The position numbers and the translations under genes are program-made. From assembly GCF_040905785.1 (NCBI RefSeq), contig NZ_JBBDQW010000054.1, positions 1-64,000 of the forward strand: a stretch of DNA of 64,000 bases, given 5' to 3'. The stretch comes from Tistlia sp040905785. GTDB taxonomy: Bacteria > Pseudomonadota > Alphaproteobacteria > Kiloniellales > DSM-21159. The notes below the pieces were generated by a model, which made no database searches, had not been told where the DNA came from, and saw only the letters and a program-made list of their open reading frames with translations. Of this stretch, positions 9,227 through 18,081 are shown one piece after another. Within the stretch, counting starts at the first letter, position 1. The number at the start of each line of letters is the position of its first letter.

Positions 9227-11941
9227 CTACGCGAAGCGCTTGACGACCTTGACCAGCTGGCTGTCCTGGGGGTCGAAGCTGCGCTCGAAGCCGAGCTCGG
9301 CGCAGATCTGCAGCATCCGGCGGTTCTCGGTCAGAACGTCGCCGTGGATCTCCTCGAGCCCGCGGCGCCGGGCGTAGTCCAGGATGCGGCGCATCAGCAG
9401 GTAGCCGAGGCCGCGGCCCTTGACCGCTGAGCGCACGGCGACAGCGTATTCGGCGGTACGACCGTCGGGGTCGGCGGCGATCCGGGCGATGCCCAGAATC
9501 TGGCTCTGATCCTCGGGGTCGAGGCCGACCAGGGCCATCTCGCGGTCGTAGTCGATCTGGGTCATGCGCGCCGCCGACTCGTGGCCGATCTCGGCCTTGG
9601 GCGCGAAGAAGCGCAGGCGCATGTCCTCGGGCGTCAGGTGGCGGTAGAGCTCCTGGACCGCCGCCTCGTCCTCGGGCTTGACCGGCCGGATCTTCACGAC
9701 CGTGCCGTCGAGCAGCTCGCCCTCCTGCTCCAGCGCCTTGGGGTAGGGCCGGATCGCCAGGCGCGCCGCCGGCGAGACCGCGGGATCGACCTCCCCGGCC
9801 GGCTTGACCTTGACGCGGGCGTCGAGCGCGACGACGCCGCGGCTGTCGGCGAGCAGCGGGTTGATGTCGACCTCGGCGACCTCGGCCAGCTCGGCGGCCA
9901 GCTCCGAGAGGCGCACCAGGGCGACCGCGATGGCGTCGAGGTCGGCCGCCGGCGTGTCGCGGTAGCCGCTGAGCAGCCGGTGGATCCGGGTCTCGGCCAT
10001 CAGCGAGCGAGCCAGGCGCAGGTTGAGCGGCGGCAGGCCGACCGCCTTGTCCTGCAGTACCTCCACGGCCGTGCCCCCCGCGCCGAACAGGATCGCCGGT
10101 CCGAACTGGCGGTCCTCGACGAGGCCCAGGATCAGCTCCAGGGCGCCGGGCCGGCGGCACATCTCCTGGACCGAGAAGCCGTCGATGCGGGCGTTCGGCT
10201 TCGCCTCTCGAGCCCGGCGCAGCATCGCCTCGCCCTGGTGGCGCAGGTCGGCCTCGTTCTCGAGGTCGAGCGCGACGCCGCCGATGTCGGACTTGTGCGT
10301 GATGTCCGGCGACAGGATCTTGAGCGCGACGGGGTAGCCGAGCTCGCCGGCGACGGCGGTGGCTTCCTCGACGCCGGCGGCGGTCAGGGTGCGTACGGTC
10401 GGGATGCCGTAGCATTCCAGCAGGCGCTTGGCTTCGGGCTCGGTCAGCCAGGTCCGGGCCTCGGCCTGCGCCTGGCGCAAGATCGCCCGTGCGCCCTCGC
10501 TGTCGGGCCGGTGGTCCTCGGGGATCGAGGGCACGGTCTCGATCAGTTCCTCCTGGCCGCGGCGGTAGCGGACCAGGTGCATGAAGGCGCGGATCGCGCG
10601 CTCCGGGGTGTCGTAGGTCGGCAGGCGGTTGGCCGCGAACAGGCTGCGCGACTCGCGTGCCGCGGCCTCGCCGAGCCAGGCCGTGAAGACCGGCCGGCGG
10701 ATCTCGCGCGCGCGCGCCGCCTGCAGGGTCTCGATGACCGCCCCGGCGGCCTCGGCCGGATCGGTGACCGCGGTCGGGCAGTGCATGACCAGCACGGCGT
10801 CGACGCCCGGGTCGCCGAGCAGCACCTCCAGGGCGGCGGCGTAGCGGCTACCCGGCGCGTCGCCGATGACGTCGACCGGGTTGCCGTGGCTCCAGGTCGC
10901 CGGCAGCGCGGCGTCGAGCGCGGCGAGGGTTTCCGGCGCGAGTTCGGCGAGGCGCCCGCCGTGGTCGACCAGGGTGTCGGTCGCCAGCACGCCGAGGCCG
11001 CCGCCGTTGGTCAGGATCGCCAGGCGGTCGGCCTCGGCGCGGCGCAGCGGGCTGGCGGTCGCCAGGGTTTCGGCGGCGTCGAACAGCTCTTCCAGGGTGT
11101 AGACGCGCAGCGCCCCGGCGCGCCGGAAGGCGGCGTCGTAGACGGCGTCCGAGCCGGCCAGGGCACCGGTGTGCGAGGAGGCGGCGCGGGCGCCCTCGGC
11201 GTGGCGGCCGCCCTTGATCACGATCACCGGCTTGGCGCGCGCCGCGGCCCGGCAGGCCGACATGAACTTGCGCGCCTGGGTCACGCCCTCGACATAGAGC
11301 AGGATCGCCCGGGTGCCGGGATCGACGGCCAGGTAGTCGAGCAGGTCGCCGAAGTCGGCGTCGGCCATGGCGCCGAGCGAGACGACCTGGGAGAAGCCGA
11401 TGCCGCGGGGCGTCGCCCAGTCGAGCATGGCCGTGACCATCGCGCCCGACTGGGTCAGGAAGGCGAGGTCGCCGGGCCGCGCCGAGATATGGCTGAAGCT
11501 GGCGTCGATGCCCAGGCGCGGCAGCTGCACCCCGACGCAGTTCGGCCCGACGACGCGCAGGGTGTAGGGCCTGGCGGCGTCGAGCAGGCGCTGGCGCCGC
11601 TCCAGGCCGGGGGCGTCGCCGCCCTCGCCGAAGCCGGCGGTGATCACCACGACGGCGCGGGTGCCGCGCGCGCCGAGCTCGTCGATCAGCGCCGGCACGC
11701 TGTCCGGCGGCGTGCAGATCACCGCAAGGTCGGGCGCCAGCGGCAGCTCGGCGACCGAGCGGTAGGCGAGCGTGCCCTCGATCGCCGTGTGACGCGGATG
11801 CACCGGCATGATCGGGCCGTCGAAGCCGCCGTTGAAGAGGTTGCGCGCGACCACCCGGCCGACCGAGCCGGCGCGCTTGCTGGCGCCGATCAGCGCGAGG
11901 GAGCTCGGCTTGAACAGCCGGTCGAGGTTGCGGACGCTCAT
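9227..11941 (-). CDS. ADP-forming acetyl/acyl-CoA synthetase fused to GNAT acetyltransferase (Pat-like)
   Basis: 904 aa. Domains in order: CoA-binding Rossmann domain (about 1-130, LALIGASKRAGSVGR near the start), succinyl-CoA-ligase-like domains (about 150-460) with the SSHTGALAGSDAVYDAAF segment, an ATP-grasp domain (about 490-700, including GYPVALKILSPDITHKSD), and a GNAT domain (about 735-900) with LGYLLMRRILDYARRRG as the acetyl-CoA loop. This architecture matches the Pat/YfiQ protein acetyltransferases, in which the synthetase part is often inactive and senses metabolites. The conserved His in SSHTG is kept, so synthetase activity is not excluded. The start ATG at 11941 gives MSVRNLDRLFKP, typical for the family. 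Confidence 0.9.
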   Translation of the reverse strand: MSVRNLDRLFKPSSLALIGASKRAGSVGRVVARNLFNGGFDGPIMPVHPRHTAIEGTLAYRSVAELPLAPDLAVICTPPDSVPALIDELGARGTRAVVVITAGFGEGGDAPGLERRQRLLDAARPYTLRVVGPNCVGVQLPRLGIDASFSHISARPGDLAFLTQSGAMVTAMLDWATPRGIGFSQVVSLGAMADADFGDLLDYLAVDPGTRAILLYVEGVTQARKFMSACRAAARAKPVIVIKGGRHAEGARAASSHTGALAGSDAVYDAAFRRAGALRVYTLEELFDAAETLATASPLRRAEADRLAILTNGGGLGVLATDTLVDHGGRLAELAPETLAALDAALPATWSHGNPVDVIGDAPGSRYAAALEVLLGDPGVDAVLVMHCPTAVTDPAEAAGAVIETLQAARAREIRRPVFTAWLGEAAARESRSLFAANRLPTYDTPERAIRAFMHLVRYRRGQEELIETVPSIPEDHRPDSEGARAILRQAQAEARTWLTEPEAKRLLECYGIPTVRTLTAAGVEEATAVAGELGYPVALKILSPDITHKSDIGGVALDLENEADLRHQGEAMLRRAREAKPNARIDGFSVQEMCRRPGALELILGLVEDRQFGPAILFGAGGTAVEVLQDKAVGLPPLNLRLARSLMAETRIHRLLSGYRDTPAADLDAIAVALVRLSELAAELAEVAEVDINPLLADSRGVVALDARVKVKPAGEVDPAVSPAARLAIRPYPKALEQEGELLDGTVVKIRPVKPEDEAAVQELYRHLTPEDMRLRFFAPKAEIGHESAARMTQIDYDREMALVGLDPEDQSQILGIARIAADPDGRTAEYAVAVRSAVKGRGLGYLLMRRILDYARRRGLEEIHGDVLTENRRMLQICAELGFERSFDPQDSQLVKVVKRFA

Positions 11942-12010
11942 GGTGGGGCGGCCCTCTCGGAGGTCTGTTCTCAGGGCGGCGCGGGCGCGCGATCGCGAGG
12001 CGGCGCCAGC

Positions 12011-13387
12011 TTAGCGTCTTTGGGCGCCGGAGCCGAGTGGGACGACGGCAGCTTCCTCGGCCGGCGCCTCGACCGGCGGGGGCGGCGGATAGAGCCGGAG
12101 CAGCAGGAACAGCAGCAGCAGGCCGGGGATCGCCAGCGCCAGGGTCGAGACGAAGAACTCGGCCCAGCCGAGATGCTCGGCGAGCCAGCCGCTGGAGGTC
12201 GCGAAGATCGTCCGGCCGAAGGCCATCATCGAGGACAACAGGGCGTACTGGGTGCCGGTGAAGGCGACGTTGCAGAGGCTGGAGAGGTAGGCGACGAAGG
12301 CTGCCGAGCCGAGGCCGCCGGTGAAGTTGTCGGCCCCGACCACGACCGCCAGCGCCGTCACGCTGTCGAGCTGCAGCGCCGCCTGGGCCGCGAACAGCAG
12401 GTTGGTGACGGCCTGCAGGACGCCGCCGACCAGAAGCGCCGGCAGGATGCCCAGGCGCGCGACCAGGGCGCCGCCGGCGAAGACCCCGGCCAGCGTGGCC
12501 AGGACGCCGAAGACCTTGGTGACGCCCGCGATCTCGACGCCGGTGTAGCCGAGGTCGTGAAAGAAGGGGTTGTGCATCGCCCCCGCGACCGCGTCGCCGT
12601 ACTTGTAGAGCAGCACGAACAGCAGGATCACGAGCCAGCCGCGCCGGCCCATGAAATCGGCGAAGGGATCGACGACGGCATGGCGCAGCCGCGCCAGCAC
12701 CAGGGAGCCGCCCTGCTTGCGCGCGAATTCGGCAGGGGGCGGCGGCCGCTTCGGCTCGGGGCCGAGGGCGACGCCGAGCATGCCGACCAGCATCATCGCG
12801 CCCATCACTAGGTAGACCAGGTCCCACGAGAGGAAGTCGGACAGGCCGATCGCGCCGGCGCCGGCGACGATCATGCCGATCCGGTAGCCGGCCTGGGTGG
12901 CGGCGGCGCCGGCGCCCTGCTCGTCCTCGTGGAGGACCTCGATGCGGTAGGCGTCGACCACGATGTCCTGGGTCGCCGAGAGCGTCGTCATCAGCAGCGC
13001 CGCGAGGAAGGTCGCCTCGGGCAGGGACACCGGGTCGGTCTGGCCGAGCAGCACGATCGCCCCAGCCAGCGCCAGCTGGATCGCCAGCAGCCAGCCGCGG
13101 CGGTGGCCGAGCCAGCGGGTCAGGCGGCCCAGCGGCAGGTGATCGAGGGCGGGGGCCCAGAGGAACTTGAAGGCGTAGGGGGTGCCGATCGACAGGGTCA
13201 GGCCGATGGTCGTCAGGTCGACCCCCGACTTGGCCATCCAGTAGCTGAGCGTCGAGAAGCCGAGCAGCAGCGGCAGGCCGCTGGCGTAGCCCATGAACAG
13301 CACCGCCAGCATCCGCCGGCTGGTGTAGACCGCCAGGGATTCCCGCCAGCTGCGCCGCGGCCTGAGGGCCGTCAGGGGATCGGTCAT
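12011..13387 (-). CDS. ampG: AmpG-family muropeptide transporter (MFS)
   Basis: 458 aa, about 12-14 hydrophobic segments. The N-terminus has the AmpG hallmarks: MGYASGLPLLLGFSTLSYW, then TLSIGTPYAFKFLWAPALDH (about 60-80) and TLSATQDIVVDAYRIE (about 135-150). AmpG imports anhydromuropeptides released during cell-wall turnover for recycling, and in some bacteria controls beta-lactamase induction. No recycling genes lie beside it. A -10-like GTATAAG lies about 30 bp upstream on the coding strand. It is divergent from the ridA-like gene. Confidence 0.9.
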   Translation of the reverse strand: MTDPLTALRPRRSWRESLAVYTSRRMLAVLFMGYASGLPLLLGFSTLSYWMAKSGVDLTTIGLTLSIGTPYAFKFLWAPALDHLPLGRLTRWLGHRRGWLLAIQLALAGAIVLLGQTDPVSLPEATFLAALLMTTLSATQDIVVDAYRIEVLHEDEQGAGAAATQAGYRIGMIVAGAGAIGLSDFLSWDLVYLVMGAMMLVGMLGVALGPEPKRPPPPAEFARKQGGSLVLARLRHAVVDPFADFMGRRGWLVILLFVLLYKYGDAVAGAMHNPFFHDLGYTGVEIAGVTKVFGVLATLAGVFAGGALVARLGILPALLVGGVLQAVTNLLFAAQAALQLDSVTALAVVVGADNFTGGLGSAAFVAYLSSLCNVAFTGTQYALLSSMMAFGRTIFATSSGWLAEHLGWAEFFVSTLALAIPGLLLLFLLLRLYPPPPPVEAPAEEAAVVPLGSGAQRR

Positions 13388-13509
13388 GGGATCGAGGAGC
13401 CGGGCATCGCGGGACCGCTTATACGCCGTGGCCGGGAGTCGGAGGCAAGTGAAGAAACGACCGTCCCCGCGCAGAGGTCACCGCGAACGCCAGGACGCGC
13501 CAGAAACGA

Positions 13510-13537
13510 CAGAGCCGCGGTGGGGGCCGCGGCTCTG
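13510..13537. other. Perfect 11-bp stem hairpin in AT-richer intergenic DNA
   Basis: CAGAGCCGCGG (13510-13520) pairs with CCGCGGCTCTG (13527-13537) around a TGGGGG loop. It lies in the 277-bp gap between divergent ampG and the ridA-like gene. The following 70 bp are noticeably AT-richer than the surroundings and include a second weak hairpin (13561-13580) and CCCCG/CGGGG arms at 13613-13630. It could be a 5' leader structure, a small RNA or a terminator; no T run follows on either strand. Confidence 0.4.
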
Positions 13538-13664
13538 CGTGGGATATCTAAGGGAAACAGTAGATGTTGAGGGACGTCTATCGTAGAGGAGGCTATGCGT
13601 CCGGAGGTTAAGCCCCGGTTAATGGCGGGGATAACTCAGGAGCGCCTTCGAAGGAGGCTTTCCC

Positions 13665-14060
13665 ATGGTCGAGACGATCCACCGGCACGAAAACCCGACG
13701 GGCGCGCCCCAGCCGGCCTCGCGCTACAGCCAACTGGTCGCCGTCGAGCCCGAGCGGCGCTGGGTCTACCTGTCCGGCCAGGTCGGCCTGCGCCCCGACG
13801 GCGGCTTGGCGGAGGATGCCGCGGGGCAGATGCACCAGGCCTGGGCGAACCTGCGGGCCTTGCTGGCGGCCGAGGGCCTGGGGCCGGAGCACCTGGTGCG
13901 GATCAACGCCTTCATCACCCGCCGGGACCTGACGCCGCTGTTCCGCGAGGCCCGCGACGCCGCCCTCGAGGGCGCCGCGCCGGCCTCGACCCTGCTGGTC
14001 GTCGCCGGCCTCGCCCATCCCGACTGGGTGGTCGAGATCGAGGCCGTGGCGGCGGCCTGA
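13665..14060 (+). CDS. RidA/YjgF-family protein lacking the catalytic-site arginine
   Basis: 131 aa small cytoplasmic protein. RidA proteins hydrolyse reactive enamine/imine intermediates from PLP enzymes. The fold is recognisable by LSGQVGLRPDGGLAEDAAGQMHQAWANL split over residues 37-64, VRINAFI and the C-terminal VEIEAVAAA. Where archetypal RidA has PARS(C/T)VEV, with the Arg that binds the substrate carboxylate, this protein has PASTLLVV, so Ser replaces Arg. It therefore belongs with the Rid subfamilies of unknown activity. A strong ribosome site (AAGGAGG, 13651-13657) precedes the ATG at 13665. It is convergent with tldD. Confidence 0.88.
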   Translation: MVETIHRHENPTGAPQPASRYSQLVAVEPERRWVYLSGQVGLRPDGGLAEDAAGQMHQAWANLRALLAAEGLGPEHLVRINAFITRRDLTPLFREARDAALEGAAPASTLLVVAGLAHPDWVVEIEAVAAA

Positions 14061-14083
14061 GCCTCGAGGGCGCGACGCCGCCT

Positions 14084-15517
14084 CTAGGCCGCCGTGCCGC
14101 CGACCGTGATCGAGGAGATCAGCAGCGAGGGCTGGCCGACGCCGACCGGCACGCCCTGGCCCTCCTTGCCGCAGGTGCCGATGCCGGGGTCGAGGGCCAT
14201 GTCGTTGCCGATGCCGGCGACCCGGGTCATGACGTCGGGGCCGTTGCCGATCAGGGTCGCGCCCTTGACCGCCGGCCCGACCTTGCCGTCCTCGATCAGG
14301 TAGGCCTCGGTGCAGGAGAAGGTGAACTTGCCGCTGGTGATGTCGACCTGGCCGCCGCCGAAGTTGACCGCGTAGAGGCCCTTCTTGACCCCGGCCAGCA
14401 GCTCCGCCGGCTCGCGGTCGCCGCCCAGCATGATGGTGTTGGTCATGCGCGGCATCGGGATATGCGCGAAGGACTCGCGCCGGCCGTTGCCGGTCGGCTT
14501 CATGCCCATCAGGCGGGCGTTCTGGCGGTCCTGCATGTAGCCGACCAGGCGGCCATCCTCGATCAGCACGGTGCGCTCGCTGGGCGTGCCCTCGTCGTCG
14601 ACGGTGAGCGAGCCGCGCCGGTCGGGGATCGTGCCGTCGTCGACCACGGTGACGCCGGGAGCGGCGACCCGCTCGCCGAGCAGGCCGGCGAAGGCCGAGG
14701 TCTTCTTGCGGTTGAAGTCGCCCTCAAGGCCGTGGCCGACGGCCTCGTGCAGCAGGATGCCGGGCCAGCCGGCGGCCAGCACCACCGGCATCTCGCCGGC
14801 CGGCGCGTCGACCGAGCCGAGGTTGACCACGGCCTGGCGGATCGCCTCGTCGACGCCGGCCTTCCACTCGTTCGGGTCGACCAGCTTCTCGTAGGCGATG
14901 CGGCCGCCGAAGCCGTGGCTGCCGGTCTCCATGCGGCCGTCCTGCTCCATGACCACCGAGACGTTGAGCCGGACCAGCGGCCGGACGTCGGCCAGGCGCT
15001 CGCCGCCGGCGCGCAGGATCTGCACGGCCTGCCAGCTGCCGGCCAGGCCGACCGAGACCTGGCGGACCCGCGGGTCCTTGGCGCGGGCGTAGGCGTCGAT
15101 CTCGCCGAGCAACGCGACCTTGGTCTCGAAGGGCAGGGCGTTCAGCGGGTTCTCGTCGCTGTAGAGCCGCTGATTGGTGCCGGTCGGACCGGCGGCCATG
15201 ACGCCGCCGTAGCCGCGCTGCACCGCCTTGACCGTCTCGCCGGCGCGCTCGACCGCGGCCTCGCTGAGCTCGCTGGCGTGGGCGTAGCCCGCCGCCTCGC
15301 CGGCGACCGAGCGCAGGCCGAAGCCCTGGGCGGTGTCGAAGGAGGCGGCCTTGAGCCGGCCGTCGTCCCAGCCCAGCGCCTCCGACTGGCGGTACTCCAG
15401 GAACAGCTCGCCGTCGTCGGCGCCGCCGAGCGCGTCCTCGACCAGGGCCTCCAGCCGGGCGCGATCGAGGCCGGCGCGGTCGTAGAACAGGGCATCGGTG
15501 GTGGCGAGATGGGACAT
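14084..15517 (-). CDS. tldD: Metalloprotease TldD
   Basis: 477 aa, the usual TldD length. TldD pairs with TldE/PmbA to form a zinc protease that degrades unfolded peptides and matures some peptide natural products. The zinc site HEAVGH is seen in LLHEAVGHGLEGDF (about residues 262-275). The GGGQVDITSGKFTFSCTEAYLIEDGK block and the closing GIGTCGKEGQGVPVGVGQP are family signatures. The chosen ATG at 15517 gives MSHLATTDALFYDRAG; the frame stays open further upstream but without family similarity. The partner gene tldE is not in this window. Confidence 0.94.
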   Translation of the reverse strand: MSHLATTDALFYDRAGLDRARLEALVEDALGGADDGELFLEYRQSEALGWDDGRLKAASFDTAQGFGLRSVAGEAAGYAHASELSEAAVERAGETVKAVQRGYGGVMAAGPTGTNQRLYSDENPLNALPFETKVALLGEIDAYARAKDPRVRQVSVGLAGSWQAVQILRAGGERLADVRPLVRLNVSVVMEQDGRMETGSHGFGGRIAYEKLVDPNEWKAGVDEAIRQAVVNLGSVDAPAGEMPVVLAAGWPGILLHEAVGHGLEGDFNRKKTSAFAGLLGERVAAPGVTVVDDGTIPDRRGSLTVDDEGTPSERTVLIEDGRLVGYMQDRQNARLMGMKPTGNGRRESFAHIPMPRMTNTIMLGGDREPAELLAGVKKGLYAVNFGGGQVDITSGKFTFSCTEAYLIEDGKVGPAVKGATLIGNGPDVMTRVAGIGNDMALDPGIGTCGKEGQGVPVGVGQPSLLISSITVGGTAA

Positions 15518-15687
15518 GGCGGCTACCTCGGCTGGCGTTGTGGCGTCGCGGGGGACGAAAGGGGGTCGCGGCATCATATGGCGGTCGCGGCCGCGCGTTG
15601 CACCCCTCGCAGCGTGCGAAACCGGCGCCGGGCTTGCGCCGCCGCTCCGCATGGCGGCAAATGGCCGGGGAAGCGGGGAGGGCGAAC

Positions 15688-17010
15688 ATGACGTTGGGCA
15701 TGAAGGATCATCCGCTGCGCCGGAGCCTCTCGGCGGAGGTCCACGCGCGCCCCTTCATGCACCTGCAGCCGAGCGAGCGGGCGACCCACCTCGCGATGCT
15801 CTCGGGCGAGGAGAGCGCCGGCGCCGACCGCGCCCACGTCGCGCGCCTCTGCCAGCGCTTCGGCGCGCCGCCGCCGGCCGACGGCGCCGACTTCCACCTG
15901 GTCGACCTCGGGCCCTTCCGGCTGCGCTGGGAGCGCCACACCGAGTTCTCCAGCTACTCCTTCCTTGCCCGCGAGGGCGCGCCGCTGCGCGACGACGGCC
16001 GCCTCGGGCGCTTCGAGCACCCGGTCGTCGAGCGGGTGCCGCGCGACTGGCTGGAGCAGCTGCCAGGCAGCCTGCTGGTCGGCGTCCACCTGGAGATCGA
16101 GGCCGCGGACGTGCCGGGAGTCGCGCTCGAGGAGCTGCCGCAGCTGCTCGGTATCGAGAACTTCGCCGGCACCGAAGTCTCGGGCGGCGCGGCCAGCGCC
16201 TACCTCAATTTCTCGATCAACGACGACGGCTTCGGGCGCATCCTGCTGCGCGACCACCGCCTCGGGCCGCGCCAGGCCGGGCGCCTGGTGCAGCGCCTGT
16301 TCGAGATCGAGACCTACCGGACCATGGCGCTGCTCGCTTTCCCGCTGGCCCGCCGCCATGTCGGCGACCTGTCTCGCCTCGGCGACGACCTGACCGCCGT
16401 GACCCAGGCGCTGGCCGAGAACAGCGGCAGCCTCGACGAGCGCGCCCTGCTCGACCGCCTGACCGCCGTCTCGGCCGAGATCGAGAAGCTGTCGGCCGAG
16501 ACCTCCTACCGCTTCGGCGCCGCGCGCGCCTACCACGCCCTCGTCATCAAGCGGATCGCCGAGCTGCGCGAGACGCGGGTCGAGGGACTGCAGACGATCA
16601 GCGAGTTCATGGACCGCCGCCTGACTCCGGCGATGCGGACCTGCGAGGCGATCGCCGAGCGGCTCGACAGCCTGGCCAACCGGGTCGCCCGCACGAGCCA
16701 GCTGCTGCGCACGCGCGTCGACATCCAGCTCGAGGCGCAGAACCGGGACCTGCTGCGCTCGATGGACCGGCGCGCCCGGCTCCAGCTGATGCTGCAGGAG
16801 ACCGTCGAGGGCCTGTCGGTGGCGGCCATCGCCTACTACGGGGTCGGCCTGATCGCCTACCTGGCCAAGGGCCTGGCGGCCGCCGGCCTGCCGGTGCCGA
16901 CCGACATCGCCGTCGGCCTCGCCGTGCCGCTGGTCGCCGGCCTCTGCTGGGTCGGGCTGCGCCGGGTCCGGCAGCGGGTCGCCGAGCGCGCGCGCCGGCC
17001 GGAGGGGTGA
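15688..17010 (+). CDS. DUF3422 family membrane-anchored protein
   Basis: 440 aa. The N-terminal half begins with HPLRRSLSAEVHARPF, typical of the DUF3422 family; the family has no established function. Residues about 250-380 are rich in heptad-like Leu/Glu/Arg and probably form coiled coils. Two hydrophobic segments near the C-terminus (about 375-395 and 400-425, containing AIAYYGVGLIAYLAKGL and IAVGLAVPLVAGLCW) anchor it in the membrane. ATG 15688 has GGGAGGG upstream. It is divergent from tldD and followed by the cytochrome oxidase genes after about 200 bp. Confidence 0.85.
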   Translation: MTLGMKDHPLRRSLSAEVHARPFMHLQPSERATHLAMLSGEESAGADRAHVARLCQRFGAPPPADGADFHLVDLGPFRLRWERHTEFSSYSFLAREGAPLRDDGRLGRFEHPVVERVPRDWLEQLPGSLLVGVHLEIEAADVPGVALEELPQLLGIENFAGTEVSGGAASAYLNFSINDDGFGRILLRDHRLGPRQAGRLVQRLFEIETYRTMALLAFPLARRHVGDLSRLGDDLTAVTQALAENSGSLDERALLDRLTAVSAEIEKLSAETSYRFGAARAYHALVIKRIAELRETRVEGLQTISEFMDRRLTPAMRTCEAIAERLDSLANRVARTSQLLRTRVDIQLEAQNRDLLRSMDRRARLQLMLQETVEGLSVAAIAYYGVGLIAYLAKGLAAAGLPVPTDIAVGLAVPLVAGLCWVGLRRVRQRVAERARRPEG

Positions 17011-17124
17011 CGGTCGCCCGCTACCGTTCCGGCGGCGCCGCCCCGCACCCGGTGGTTGCCGCCGCGGGGCCGGCGGGCGGCGCCGGAGGATGCAATTTGC
17101 CGCAGTCCTAGCGGCTTGAGGCGC

Positions 17125-17150
17125 GCCGGCAACTTGGCTAGGTTGCCGGC
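17125..17150 (+). promoter_or_regulatory. 9-bp stem-loop upstream of ctaC
   Basis: GCCGGCAAC (17125-17133) pairs perfectly with GTTGCCGGC (17142-17150) around TTGGCTAG. It lies 62 bp before the ctaC start, inside the region expected to hold the promoter or 5' leader of the oxidase genes. It could be an operator, a leader hairpin or a terminator for the DUF3422 gene upstream; no T run follows. Confidence 0.35.
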
Positions 17151-17211
17151 GATCGACGGAGGGACGGCGGCCATCGGCGGCCGGCCCCGCGGAAACTGGG
17201 GAAGGAAGTCG

Positions 17212-18054
17212 ATGCGCTGGTTCGTCTTCGCCGCCGTGCTGTGCGGCTTTGCTGCCGTTGGCGAAACCGCCTTCGCCGCGCAGCCCGAGAATTGGGGCAT
17301 GGGCCTGCAGACCTCGGCTACCGAGGTCAAGGACATGATCGAGGCGTTCCACGACGAGCTCCTGGTCATCACGGTCGCCATCACCCTCTTCGTCATCGTG
17401 CTGCTGGCCTACGTGGCGTTCCGCTTCCGCGCCTCGGCGAACCCGACGCCCTCGAAGCGCACCCATCACACCCTCATCGAGATCGCCTGGACCGTCGTGC
17501 CGGTGCTGATCCTGATGTTCATCGCCATCGATTCCTTCAAGCTGCTCTATACCCAGGACCGCATCCCCGACGCGGAGGTGACGGTGCGGGTCACCGGCAA
17601 CCAGTGGAACTGGACCTACGGCTACGACCACCCGGAGCACGGCAGCTTCGAGTACACCTCGCTGCCGCTGACCGACGAGGAGGCGCAGGAGCAGGGCCTG
17701 CCGCGCCTGCTCGCGACCGACATGCCGCTGATGCTGCCGGTCGACACCACGGTGCGTTTCATCGTGACCGCCAGCGACGTGCTGCACAGCTTCACGGTGC
17801 CCTCCTTCGGCTTCAAGATCGACGCCGTGCCGGGGCGCGCCAACGAGACCTGGACCCGCGTGCGCGAGGTCGGCACCTACTACGGCCAGTGCTCCGAGCT
17901 CTGCGGCACCGCCCACTACAACATGGCAACCATGGTGAACGTGGTTTCCAAGGAAGAGTTCGCCGCCTGGCTGGATCAGGCCTACGAGGAGTATGCCGAG
18001 GCGCCGACGGCGCCCCGGCCGACCCGGCTGGCCGACGCCGCGCCGGCGCGCTGA
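17212..18054 (+). CDS. ctaC: Cytochrome c oxidase subunit II (aa3 type)
   Basis: 280 aa. Signal peptide MRWFVFAAVLCGFAAVGETAF...A at the N-terminus, then two membrane helices (about 50-72 and 95-115). The periplasmic cupredoxin domain carries the binuclear CuA site CSELCGTAHYNM (about 227-238) plus an earlier His in VLHSFTVPSFG. It receives electrons from cytochrome c and passes them to subunit I. The chosen ATG at 17212 has GAAGGA upstream and gives a clean signal peptide; an in-frame extension upstream does not. It begins the ctaC-ctaD-ctaB-ctaG-ctaE block. Confidence 0.96.
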   Translation: MRWFVFAAVLCGFAAVGETAFAAQPENWGMGLQTSATEVKDMIEAFHDELLVITVAITLFVIVLLAYVAFRFRASANPTPSKRTHHTLIEIAWTVVPVLILMFIAIDSFKLLYTQDRIPDAEVTVRVTGNQWNWTYGYDHPEHGSFEYTSLPLTDEEAQEQGLPRLLATDMPLMLPVDTTVRFIVTASDVLHSFTVPSFGFKIDAVPGRANETWTRVREVGTYYGQCSELCGTAHYNMATMVNVVSKEEFAAWLDQAYEEYAEAPTAPRPTRLADAAPAR

Positions 18055-18081
18055 CGCGACAGACGAGAGGACGACAGCGAG

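Noticed and set aside
9581..12811. A 1076-codon plus-strand frame opposite the synthetase/GNAT and ampG genes
   Set aside because: Antisense shadow with repetitive Arg/Gly/Asp/Gln composition and no motif.
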